A DNA stretch of 5,903 nt from JBGPBY01 sp041481485 (GTDB taxonomy: Bacteria > Acidobacteriota > Terriglobia > 20CM-2-55-15). The stretch lies in the NCBI GenBank assembly GCA_041481485.1, contig JBGPBY010000465.1, positions 1 through 5,903 on the forward strand, read 5' to 3'. The position numbers and the translations under genes are program-made. A model generated the notes under the pieces. It worked only from the letters and a program-made list of their open reading frames with translations, had not been told where the DNA came from and did not search any database. Positions 1-5,741 of the stretch are shown piece by piece (positions within the stretch are counted from its first letter, which is position 1; each line of letters starts with the position of its first letter).

Positions 1-1
1 C

Positions 2-712
2 CTTGGCGATAATGATCTCGATGGCGTCACATTAGGACTCAGTTCCACGGTTCACGTGCCAACACACGTCATGCTCGACGACCGGAAGCCCGGAGATACC
101 GGGGACGATCCGGATCTGGAAAACATAGTTTTCAATCTACTGTCCGATCCTCTGCTGCCGGGTCCGCCGGCGGACGTCTATGGTCCATTCAGCAATGGGA
201 ACTTGTCGCTTGGTGTGCTGTTGCATCAGGACTATCGCATCGCAAATCTTGAAGTCCGCATACCTGCCGGTGGTTCGCTTCCACCGCGGTTGCGTAACGT
301 CTATTTCAAGTCCATCCGGATGGGAGCCACAGACGTAATGAACGACGGATTCCGAGTCGATGACGCCGAAAATATCCTTCCCATTGAAATTATTTTCGGT
401 ACTCGATCCGGAAGCATCTCAGGCACCGTGCTGGATGATAGGCAAAGACCCGGAGCCAACGCCACTGTGGTGCTGGTTCCCGATGCGAGCCGCCGCCGCT
501 GGCCGGACTCGCTGCGAACGGTTACCACCGATATCGCAGGTCGTTTCTCGATCGGCCGGATCGCACCGGGAAAGTATTTTTTGTTTTCATGGGAAGAAGT
601 TGATGACGGAGCATGGACAGATCCGGAATTCATGAAGAAATACGAAGGCCGCGGCAATCCGATTGTCGTTAATGAAGGAGAAAACACCGTTCTGAACTTC
701 ACCCAGAACTGA
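2..712 (+). CDS. Carboxypeptidase-regulatory-like domain protein, C-terminal part (partial at left edge)
   Basis: The reading frame is open from the first full codon to a TGA at 710-712. A GTG at 56 is in frame, but it is very likely internal: the upstream codons (LGDNDLDGVTLGLSSTV) read as the end of a beta-sandwich repeat of the type 'DDLxGVTLxL'. About 236 residues are visible. The middle part contains YFKSIRMGATDVMNDGF, a stretch typical of large acidobacterial exported proteins. From about base 413 to the end lies a carboxypeptidase-regulatory-like (CarboxypepD_reg, transthyretin-like) fold: SISGTVLDDRQRPGANATVVLVPD, then TDIAGRFSIGRIAPGKYFLFSWEEVDDGAW. This domain is a non-catalytic beta sandwich, usually found in surface or periplasmic proteins; no peptidase residues are visible. 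The signal peptide and start lie outside the window. The family call is confident; the ligand and role are unknown. No close downstream partner: the next gene begins 398 bases later, beyond a repeat island. Confidence 0.85.
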   Translation, partial: LGDNDLDGVTLGLSSTVHVPTHVMLDDRKPGDTGDDPDLENIVFNLLSDPLLPGPPADVYGPFSNGNLSLGVLLHQDYRIANLEVRIPAGGSLPPRLRNVYFKSIRMGATDVMNDGFRVDDAENILPIEIIFGTRSGSISGTVLDDRQRPGANATVVLVPDASRRRWPDSLRTVTTDIAGRFSIGRIAPGKYFLFSWEEVDDGAWTDPEFMKKYEGRGNPIVVNEGENTVLNFTQN

Positions 713-725
713 TCACACTTGTCTT

Positions 726-793
726 GGGGCAGTCGCGTTCCCAGCCGCGTTAGCGGCGGCAGTTCGCTAGCCACCGGCGTGAGCCGGTGGAAT
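726..793 (+). repeat. Outer arm, left copy (repeat family A)
   Basis: This 68-base unit pairs with 979-1046. It contains two internal hairpins: CCGC/GCGG around 745-756, and an 8-bp stem CCACCGGC/GCCGGTGG with a GTGA loop at 771-790. The left edge reads CTTGGGGC, where the other copy gives GTAGGGGC on the same strand of the repeat, so the left copy appears slightly decayed. Confidence 0.85.
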
Positions 794-806
794 GGCATCT
801 CGCGAG

Positions 807-838
807 AAACAGAGTGCCGTAGGCACGACAGATCTATA
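807..838 (+). repeat. Inner arm, left copy (repeat family B)
   Basis: This 32-base unit is the inverse of 933-964 with one mismatch. Its core is a short hairpin, GTGCC-GTA-GGCAC (814-826), followed by ACAGATCTATA. Confidence 0.8.
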
Positions 839-932
839 GATCGGATTGGTCCAGTATGTTCATGCCTCTGTTAGGCGAGTAGGGTCATGGGATGGTCGCG
901 CTTCGGAGAACTGATGTGGAGAGTATCGGAGT

Positions 933-964
933 TATAGATCTGTCGTGCCTATGGCACTCTGTTT
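933..964 (-). repeat. Inner arm, right copy (repeat family B)
   Basis: Inverted partner of 807-838. Its core hairpin is GTGCC-TAT-GGCAC (945-957). The single difference from the left copy falls in the loop, so the stem is preserved. Confidence 0.8.
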
Positions 965-978
965 TTCTATAGACGGAT

Positions 979-1046
979 ATTCCACCGGCTGACGCCGGTG
1001 GCTAACGAACTGCCGCCGCTAACGCGGCTGGGAATGCGACTGCCCC
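979..1046 (-). repeat. Outer arm, right copy (repeat family A)
   Basis: Inverted partner of 726-793. It holds the CCACCGGC/GCCGGTGG hairpin at 982-1001 with loop TGAC. It ends in CTAC at 1046-1049, which is GTAG on the opposite strand, beside the repeat as in REP elements. Two of the three differences from the left copy lie outside the 8-bp stem and one lies in its loop; none changes the stem. Confidence 0.85.
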
Positions 1047-1096
1047 TACGGTCCGCGTTCCGACAAGTGGAGAGAAGGTGGACCAAAGGGCCAGTT

Positions 1097-1102
1097 GAGG
1101 GG
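1097..1102 (+). promoter_or_regulatory. Ribosome binding site for the four-helix membrane protein gene
   Basis: GAGGGG lies 8 bases before the ATG at 1111 and supports that start over later in-frame codons. Confidence 0.65.
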
Positions 1103-1110
1103 ACAAAAAT

Positions 1111-1638
1111 ATGAAGAGGACTCCCACACAGATTCGAACCAGGGTCCGCCTGCTGCTCGCCTTCTTCATCGCAGGTCTGGTGCTTAGCGGACTCACTGCG
1201 TTTCCACTTGTGACTGAGCTCGACGTTTTGAGTTCCATTCTCGGGGTCAATCCATCCACGCCTCCAGCGGAATACACGGGTCTTCGGCATTGGATCAGTC
1301 TCGTAGCGGCAGGTCTCCATGAAACCCAGGGGAAGTATCCGTTCATCGCTTACGGAACCGACTGGCTGGCATTCGCACATCTCGTGATCGCAGTTGCTTT
1401 CATCGGACCCTTTCGCGATCCGGTCCGCAATGTGTGGATTGTTACGTTCGGAATCATTGCCTGCGTTGGCGTTATTCCGCTGGCCCTGATTGCGGGAGCA
1501 ATTCGTCACATTCCGCTTTATTGGCGGCTCATCGACTGCAGCTTCGGAGTGTTCGGTCTAATTCCGCTCTTGCTCGTTCGCAGAGATATCGCGGCATTGC
1601 AGGAAATTGAAAACGCAGACTTCAAGACGGGCCGGTGA
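1111..1638 (+). CDS. Small integral membrane protein of unknown function, four predicted helices
   Basis: The product is 175 residues. A good ribosome binding site precedes the ATG. Hydrophobic segments are at about residues 13-33, 85-101, 107-131 and 140-156. The N-terminus is basic (MKRTPTQIRTRVR), which suggests an uncleaved first helix with an N-in orientation. A roughly 50-residue loop follows, containing ELDVLSSILGV and GLRHWISLVAAGL, probably extracytoplasmic. The region IPLYWRLIDCSFGVFGLIPL, with Tyr, Trp, Arg, Asp and Cys near the start of helix 4, looks conserved in style and may be the functional core. I recall similar hypothetical membrane proteins in soil bacteria but cannot assign a named family. 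The C-terminal tail is short and charged. The gene stands alone between two repeat islands with no co-directional partner close enough for an obvious operon. It is real on the basis of its ribosome binding site, hydrophobicity pattern and length; function unknown. Confidence 0.8.
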   Translation: MKRTPTQIRTRVRLLLAFFIAGLVLSGLTAFPLVTELDVLSSILGVNPSTPPAEYTGLRHWISLVAAGLHETQGKYPFIAYGTDWLAFAHLVIAVAFIGPFRDPVRNVWIVTFGIIACVGVIPLALIAGAIRHIPLYWRLIDCSFGVFGLIPLLLVRRDIAALQEIENADFKTGR

Positions 1639-1720
1639 CAGTCTTGCCATGTGCCTCGCCTGTCGCAACTGAACGACGATCGGTAATCGAACGAAGCTTT
1701 CGCGCCCCTTCATCTTCGCA

Positions 1721-1804
1721 ACTGTAGGGGCGGTCTATGACCGCCCACAATTCTGAGGAATGCAATCCCACAGATTGCGGGCGGTCATAGACCGCCCCTA
1801 CAGT
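1721..1804. repeat. REPIN-like inverted pair of repeat family C, copy 1
   Basis: Left unit 1721-1755 and right unit 1771-1804 are inverted copies, with one single-base length difference and one substitution near the inner ends, around a 15-base spacer. Each unit starts with GTAG (1724-1727; CTAC at 1798-1801 on the other side), followed at once by a perfect hairpin, GGGCGGTC-TAT-GACCGCCC (1728-1746 and 1779-1797). A GTAG tetranucleotide at the foot of a GC-rich hairpin is the classical signature of REP elements handled by RAYT transposases. Confidence 0.85.
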
Positions 1805-1839
1805 CGGAACCGCATTCATTCATTGTCCATCAATTTGCC

Positions 1840-1866
1840 GTGGGCGGTCATAGACCGGCCCTTCAG
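1840..1866 (-). repeat. Decayed single copy of repeat family C
   Basis: GGGCGGTC-ATA-GACCGGCCC appears once, with a one-base insertion in the right half of the stem. The flanking motif reads CTTC where CTAC is expected, so the GTAG has become GAAG. It has no inverted partner nearby, apart from the pair 35 bases upstream. It reads as a relic. Confidence 0.7.
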
Positions 1867-1877
1867 CATCATTCAGA

Positions 1878-1906
1878 TTGACACGCGTACCGGCTTGTAC
1901 TAAAAC
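1878..1906 (+). promoter_or_regulatory. Probable sigma70-type promoter of the DUF1800/DUF1501 operon
   Basis: A perfect -35 box, TTGACA (1878-1883), is followed after exactly 17 bases by TAAAAC (1901-1906), which matches the -10 consensus at four of six positions. Transcription would begin near 1913 and give a leader of about 55 bases before the ATG at 1969. The placement, just past the repeats and ahead of the operon, makes sense. No operator or riboswitch was recognised in the leader. Confidence 0.5.
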
Positions 1907-1956
1907 GTCAGCTGTTTCGGCCATCCCACCACAGCACCTCAAGCCGAAATCTGGAT

Positions 1957-1963
1957 TAGGAGG
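1957..1963 (+). promoter_or_regulatory. Ribosome binding site for the DUF1800 gene
   Basis: TAGGAGG is a near-perfect Shine-Dalgarno sequence, 5 bases before the ATG at 1969. It fixes the start so that the product begins with a complete signal peptide. Confidence 0.8.
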
Positions 1964-1968
1964 TTCGC

Positions 1969-4305
1969 ATGGCTAGCGGTTTTCTTCGCCACCAACGTGC
2001 AAGATTGGTATTAGTCTTTTTGGCATCGCTGTTTCTCTTCGCATTTGCAGCCGATGCATCGGCAGCACTCACTGCGACTTTTAATGGTCCGCGTGAGGAT
2101 GTGGTCAGCGAAACCGTCCTGTCTCCGGATGGACGGCCGGACTTTAATATCAAGGTGGCCGGGTTGCGCTCCGTGCCCGTCGAGATGGAAATCCTGTCCG
2201 ATACGGGTGGCGTCTGGAAGGTTCCCTTTAATGGCCTGAACTGGGTGATCGCACTCCGGAACTACAGTAATGGGTCCGGAGATCTCTACTTCTCACAATT
2301 TTCAAGCAACCGATTTACGCTCTCGGTACGCTACTCGGATGGGACCACGGATCAGGCTATTGTGGCGAATCCGACTGACCAGCCGCACACCCTGACCGCG
2401 ACTTTCCTGGGGTTAGGCGTGGATACCGTGGGCGAGTTGGCCATTGCGCCCGATGGCCGGCCTGATTTCCGTATCGCACTTACCGGTCTGCATTCGATAC
2501 CGACTCAAATGCAAATCCTCTCGGACACCGGCGGGATTTGGCAAATGCCGTTCAATAGCTACAACTGGGTAATTGCACTGTCGAACTTCAATGCTGGAAG
2601 CGGAGATCTGTACTTCTCGCCGTTCAACAGCAGTACGTTCAAAGTTCTGGTGTCTTACGCCGATGGCAGTACGGATCAGGCGGACGCAGTCAACCAGACT
2701 TCCAGCAATCAGGTCGATGTCCGGCGGCTGCTGGAACAAGCGACATTTGGCCCAACGGCGGCGTTGACATCCAGTGTTCAAACCAACGGCATCGAAAGTT
2801 TCTTTTTTCAGCAACTGTACGCACCGATGCAAGCCTATCCCGACCTCGCGTTTTGGCCGCAAACCCGTCCGGCGACGTGCACGGGGGACTGCAACAGGGA
2901 TAACTACACCTTTTACCAGGTACAGCGGCATTTCTTTGCCAATGCACTTTCCGGCCAGGATCAGTTGCGGCAGCGTGTTGCCTTCGGCCTGAGTCAGATC
3001 ATGGTCACATCTCAGACGGATATAACGATGCCGGCGTGGATGCGGAGTTACCAGCAGCTGCTCTATCAGGGAGCGTTTGGCAATTTCCGTCAATTGCTCT
3101 ACGACGTTACATTGCATCCGTCCATGGGCCGCTTCCTCGACATGGTGAATAACCGTTGCCAAAAGGGCACTCCCGTCAACGTCAACATTTGCCGCAACGG
3201 ACTCACATCATTACCTAATGAAAACTATGCCCGCGAAGTTCTGCAGCTGTTTTCCATCGGCACCTTCGTCCTGAATCAGGATGGGACACGAAAGCTGGAC
3301 TCGAACAACAACCCGATTGCCACTTACGACCAAAAGACAGTGGAAGAGTTTGCGCGTGTGTTTACCGGTTGGATATTGGCGCCGAACCTTCCCGCACCTG
3401 CCGATTCTGGCGCAACCACAGTGCCCAATTACCGGGATCCGATGGTGCAACATCTCGATACATCCAATCGCGAGGATTATCACGACCGTGGCGAAAAGAC
3501 GTTGTTGAATGGAGTCCATCTATCGGCGGGAAGAACGGCCGCTCAGGATTTAAGCGACGCCATCGACAATATCGCGTATCACCCCAATGTCGCGCCGTTC
3601 ATCAGCAGACAATTGATCCAGCAATTGGTCACGAGCAATCCCAGTGCGGCTTATGTCGGCCGTATCGTGACAGTCTGGAACGACAATCGCTATTCGAACA
3701 CGCAGCTGTTCGAAGTTGTGAAAGCGATTCTGATGGACGCAGAAGCGCGCGGCGGTAACATCGATCCCATAGCCCAGCCGAACTACGGCAAGCTCCGCGA
3801 GCCGGTACTTTTCATGACGAACATACTTCGCATGCTGAATGGAGTCAGCGACGGAGTTCTGAACAGCCCTGGCAGCGGAATCGGCACCTCCGATATGAGC
3901 GAGGACCTTTTTAACGCACCGTCCGTGTTCAACTACTTTCCGCCGAGCGCACGTGTTCCCGCAGAAAATGCGGTGGGTCCGGAGTTTGCGATTTACACGT
4001 CGTTGACAGCGCTGCGACATGACAACTTCGTCAATCAGGTGGTCTTTTCGACCATCGCACCGTCATTGCCCGACAGGCCGCTCGGAACTTCGATTGACCT
4101 GACGCCTTTCAATTCTCTGGCAGCCAATCCGGACCAGTTGTTGGATACCCTCAACACTCTGATGTTGCACGGTTCCATGTCGGCAGAAATGCGCCAGACC
4201 ATAAAGTCCGCCATTACACCGATTGCCGCAACCAACGCGATATTGCGAGTGCGTACGGCTGTTTATCTGATTGCGTCATCTTTGCAATTTCAGATTCAAC
4301 GTTAG
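1969..4305 (+). CDS. Secreted DUF1800 family protein with two extra N-terminal domains
   Basis: The product is 778 residues. Residues 1-32 form a Sec signal peptide: basic HQRAR, a hydrophobic run, and a likely cleavage after ASA (30-32). Residues 34-134 and 142-242 are two tandem copies of an unassigned domain of about 100 residues. From about 249 onward lies the DUF1800 domain (PF08811), recognised by VRRLLEQATFGPT (251-263), DQLRQRVAFGLSQIMV (331-346), NENYAREVLQLFSIG (417-431), EEFARVFTGW (459-468), YHDRGEKTLLNG (504-515), HPNVAPFISRQLIQQLVTSNPS (from 538), LREPVLFMTNILRML (609-623) and LFNAPSVFNYFPPSAR (647-662). DUF1800 proteins are usually near 450-550 residues; the surplus is the two added domains. 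The only cysteines are C304, C308, C397 and C408, so two disulfides are possible. The domain's activity is not established; family members are exported and usually encoded next to a DUF1501 gene, as here. The product is expected in the periplasm or outside the cell. Confidence 0.93.
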   Translation: MASGFLRHQRARLVLVFLASLFLFAFAADASAALTATFNGPREDVVSETVLSPDGRPDFNIKVAGLRSVPVEMEILSDTGGVWKVPFNGLNWVIALRNYSNGSGDLYFSQFSSNRFTLSVRYSDGTTDQAIVANPTDQPHTLTATFLGLGVDTVGELAIAPDGRPDFRIALTGLHSIPTQMQILSDTGGIWQMPFNSYNWVIALSNFNAGSGDLYFSPFNSSTFKVLVSYADGSTDQADAVNQTSSNQVDVRRLLEQATFGPTAALTSSVQTNGIESFFFQQLYAPMQAYPDLAFWPQTRPATCTGDCNRDNYTFYQVQRHFFANALSGQDQLRQRVAFGLSQIMVTSQTDITMPAWMRSYQQLLYQGAFGNFRQLLYDVTLHPSMGRFLDMVNNRCQKGTPVNVNICRNGLTSLPNENYAREVLQLFSIGTFVLNQDGTRKLDSNNNPIATYDQKTVEEFARVFTGWILAPNLPAPADSGATTVPNYRDPMVQHLDTSNREDYHDRGEKTLLNGVHLSAGRTAAQDLSDAIDNIAYHPNVAPFISRQLIQQLVTSNPSAAYVGRIVTVWNDNRYSNTQLFEVVKAILMDAEARGGNIDPIAQPNYGKLREPVLFMTNILRMLNGVSDGVLNSPGSGIGTSDMSEDLFNAPSVFNYFPPSARVPAENAVGPEFAIYTSLTALRHDNFVNQVVFSTIAPSLPDRPLGTSIDLTPFNSLAANPDQLLDTLNTLMLHGSMSAEMRQTIKSAITPIAATNAILRVRTAVYLIASSLQFQIQR
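2068..2370 (+). repeat. Coding repeat 1: tandem domain in the DUF1800 protein
   Basis: Encodes residues 34-134, beginning LTATF. It aligns without gaps to residues 142-242, with about 60 of 101 identical by my count. Shared landmarks are PDGRPDF, ILSDTGG, NWVIAL and GSGDLYFS. The alternating pattern suggests a beta-rich domain. DNA identity is clearly lower than for a recent duplication. Confidence 0.85.
2392..2694 (+). repeat. Coding repeat 2: tandem domain in the DUF1800 protein
   Basis: Encodes residues 142-242. It is the second copy of the preceding domain, offset by 108 residues with a 7-residue linker (PTDQPHT), and is followed at once by the DUF1800 domain. Both copies end in a DG(T/S)TDQA motif. 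Confidence 0.85.
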
Positions 4306-4307
4306 AA

Positions 4308-4313
4308 GAGGAG
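4308..4313 (+). promoter_or_regulatory. Ribosome binding site for the DUF1501 gene
   Basis: GAGGAG sits in the 14-base gap between the two operon genes, 6 bases before the ATG at 4320, and fixes that start ahead of the twin-arginine motif. Confidence 0.8.
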
Positions 4314-4319
4314 CTTGCC

Positions 4320-5741
4320 ATGGCACACACGAGACGAGAATTTCTCTGCAGGTTCGGCAGTATGGGAGCAGCAGCCATTGCGATGGAACGCTTCGGCATC
4401 ATGAACGCGTTAGCCCAGTCCGCCGATTACAAAGCGCTGGTGTGCATTTTTCTGTTCGGCGGAAACGATGCCAACAACATGGTCATGCCCTATACCGACT
4501 ACGCGAGTTATTCGACTGCACGCCTCGCTTCAGGTATCGCCATACCGAAAGACAGCCTGCTGCAGGTTTCACCGCCCAGTCTCCCCGGCAGCGTGTTTGG
4601 TTTTCACCCGGGCATGACCGGCATGCAGGAACTGTGGAACATGGGCAAACTCGGCGTGGTCTGCAATGTTGGCCCTCTGGTGGAACCGACATCCCGATCG
4701 ACCTATCAGAACAGCTCGGTGCGTATACCGCTCAATCTCTTTTCGCATTCCGACCAGCAAAACCAATGGCAGACTTCGGTATCGAATGGCCAGAGTTCCG
4801 CGGGTTGGGGAGGGCGCATCGCCGACAAGACCGCAGGAATGAATCCCGTAAGCTTCCCCGCGATTACTTCCGTAAGTTCAACGCCGATTTTCACCAGCGG
4901 AAACGTCCAGCGGCCTCTGGCAATTGCGCCGGCTCCAACAGGTCTGAATGCCTCGTTGCAGTTGAATGGCTTCTCCGCGACCCAGTCTGTTCGCGATGCG
5001 GATCCGCGCTATATCGCTCTTCAGAATCTTCTGCTCGTGGATCAGAATTTCACACTCATCCGCGGAGGCAGCCGCGTCAGCAGTGAATCCATTTCAGTGG
5101 AGAAGTCATTGCGCGCTGCCGGAAATCCGACCATCGCTCCATTCCCGCTCAATCCGCGTACGACTCTCGGCAATCAGCTTGAACAAGTCGCGAAGTTGAT
5201 CAGTATTCGCAGTACGCTTGGCATGAACCGGCAAATCTTTTTCTGTTCTCTGGGCGGATTTGATACTCACACCGGCCAGGTCACCAGCAGCACCGCAACG
5301 ACAACCGGAACGCAGGCGAGCCTCCTGGCGCAGGTGAGCGGGGCGATGCGCGCATTCTACGACGCGACGGAGGCAATGGGTGTGGCTTCACAGGTCGCGA
5401 CGTTTACACTTTCCGACTTTTCCCGTACTTTCGTTCCCAATGGCACACTGGGTACGGATCACGCCTGGGCGGCCCATCAATTTGTGATGGGGGGCGCGTT
5501 GCGCGGCAGTGACTTTTACGGCCTGCCCACTTCAAATGGGACGGTTTTTCCGACTCTTGTCGCAGGCACAGGAGACGATACCGACAATGGCTCCGGTGCC
5601 CGCGGCCGCTTCGTGCCGTCGGTGGCCGTCGATCAGTTCGGTGCGACACTGGCATCATGGTTCGGCGTCAGCGACGCCGACCTGCCCGCGGTCTTCCCGA
5701 ACATCAACAATTACGGGGTCAAGAACCTCTTTTTCCTGTGA
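4320..5741 (+). CDS. DUF1501 family protein with twin-arginine (Tat) signal
   Basis: The product is 473 residues, a normal length for the DUF1501 family (PF07394), which belongs to the alkaline-phosphatase-like clan. The N-terminus carries a Tat motif, TRREFLC (4-10), then a short, weakly hydrophobic stretch and a likely cleavage after ALA (30-32). Family landmarks in order: FLFGGNDANNMVMP (44-57), FHPGMTGMQELW (95-106), FSHSDQQNQWQT (141-152), AGWGGRIADK (161-170), LGGFDTHTGQ (311-320), TLSDFSRTF (363-371), GTDHAWAAHQFVMGGAL (378-394) and a C-terminal AVDQFGATLASWFGV (436-450). The Asp and His residues in GGND, GGFDTH, SDF and GTDH are the likely metal-site positions by analogy with the clan; this is inference. 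The substrate is unknown. The gene starts 14 bases after the DUF1800 stop with its own ribosome binding site, so the two form an operon. Tat export implies folding, perhaps with metal loading, before crossing the membrane. Confidence 0.93.
   Translation: MAHTRREFLCRFGSMGAAAIAMERFGIMNALAQSADYKALVCIFLFGGNDANNMVMPYTDYASYSTARLASGIAIPKDSLLQVSPPSLPGSVFGFHPGMTGMQELWNMGKLGVVCNVGPLVEPTSRSTYQNSSVRIPLNLFSHSDQQNQWQTSVSNGQSSAGWGGRIADKTAGMNPVSFPAITSVSSTPIFTSGNVQRPLAIAPAPTGLNASLQLNGFSATQSVRDADPRYIALQNLLLVDQNFTLIRGGSRVSSESISVEKSLRAAGNPTIAPFPLNPRTTLGNQLEQVAKLISIRSTLGMNRQIFFCSLGGFDTHTGQVTSSTATTTGTQASLLAQVSGAMRAFYDATEAMGVASQVATFTLSDFSRTFVPNGTLGTDHAWAAHQFVMGGALRGSDFYGLPTSNGTVFPTLVAGTGDDTDNGSGARGRFVPSVAVDQFGATLASWFGVSDADLPAVFPNINNYGVKNLFFL

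Larger units (their letters stand above)
726..1046. repeat. Nested composite inverted repeat, REPIN-like
   Basis: Two unrelated palindromic repeat families are arranged as two concentric inverted pairs around a 94-base centre (839-932). The outer pair is 726-793 against 979-1046, with 65 of 68 positions matching by hand alignment. The inner pair is 807-838 against 933-964, with 31 of 32 matching. The 13-14 base spacers between outer and inner arms (794-806, 965-978) do not match each other. Each arm also folds on itself into small hairpins. This is the arrangement called a REPIN when REP sequences occur as inverted pairs. No transposase or terminal target duplication was recognised, so it is either a non-autonomous element or a stack of two insertions. 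Confidence 0.8.
713..1110. other. Intergenic region filled by a nested inverted repeat
   Basis: No credible gene is seen on either strand. Bases 726-1046 form a composite inverted repeat, described separately. The loop (839-932) shows no coding potential, known RNA or clear promoter. Bases 1047-1096 lead to the ribosome binding site of the next gene, and I could not pick out a convincing -35/-10 pair there. Confidence 0.75.
1639..1968. other. Intergenic region with repeats, promoter and 5' leader
   Basis: No gene is seen. The region holds an inverted pair of GTAG-headed palindromes (1721-1804), one decayed single copy (1840-1866), a sigma70-like promoter (1878-1906) and the ribosome binding site of the downstream operon. 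Bases 1639-1720 show nothing recognisable, and no intrinsic terminator with a T-run follows the upstream gene. Confidence 0.75.

Noticed and set aside
56..58. GTG as the true start of the first gene
   Set aside because: The frame is open upstream to the window edge and reads as a continuing beta-sandwich sequence, and there is no Shine-Dalgarno sequence before the GTG.
726..1046. Complete insertion sequence
   Set aside because: The 94-base centre is too short to encode a transposase, and no flanking target duplication could be identified.
967..1509. Open frame of 180 codons on the minus strand
   Set aside because: It runs from the membrane protein gene into the repeat island, its translation is low-complexity and rich in Arg, Asn and Cys, and the opposite-strand gene has a good ribosome binding site and helices.
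1721..1866. CRISPR array
   Set aside because: Three related palindromes occur, but in alternating orientation with unequal gaps. They are not direct repeats with regular spacers.
2413..3162. Open frame of 249 codons on the minus strand
   Set aside because: It lies entirely inside the DUF1800 gene, which has clear family motifs on the plus strand; the antisense translation has no recognisable domain.
4271..5086. Open frame of 271 codons in another plus-strand frame
   Set aside because: It overlaps the DUF1501 coding region, and the translation is Arg/Ser/His-rich without domain features. It is a frame shadow.
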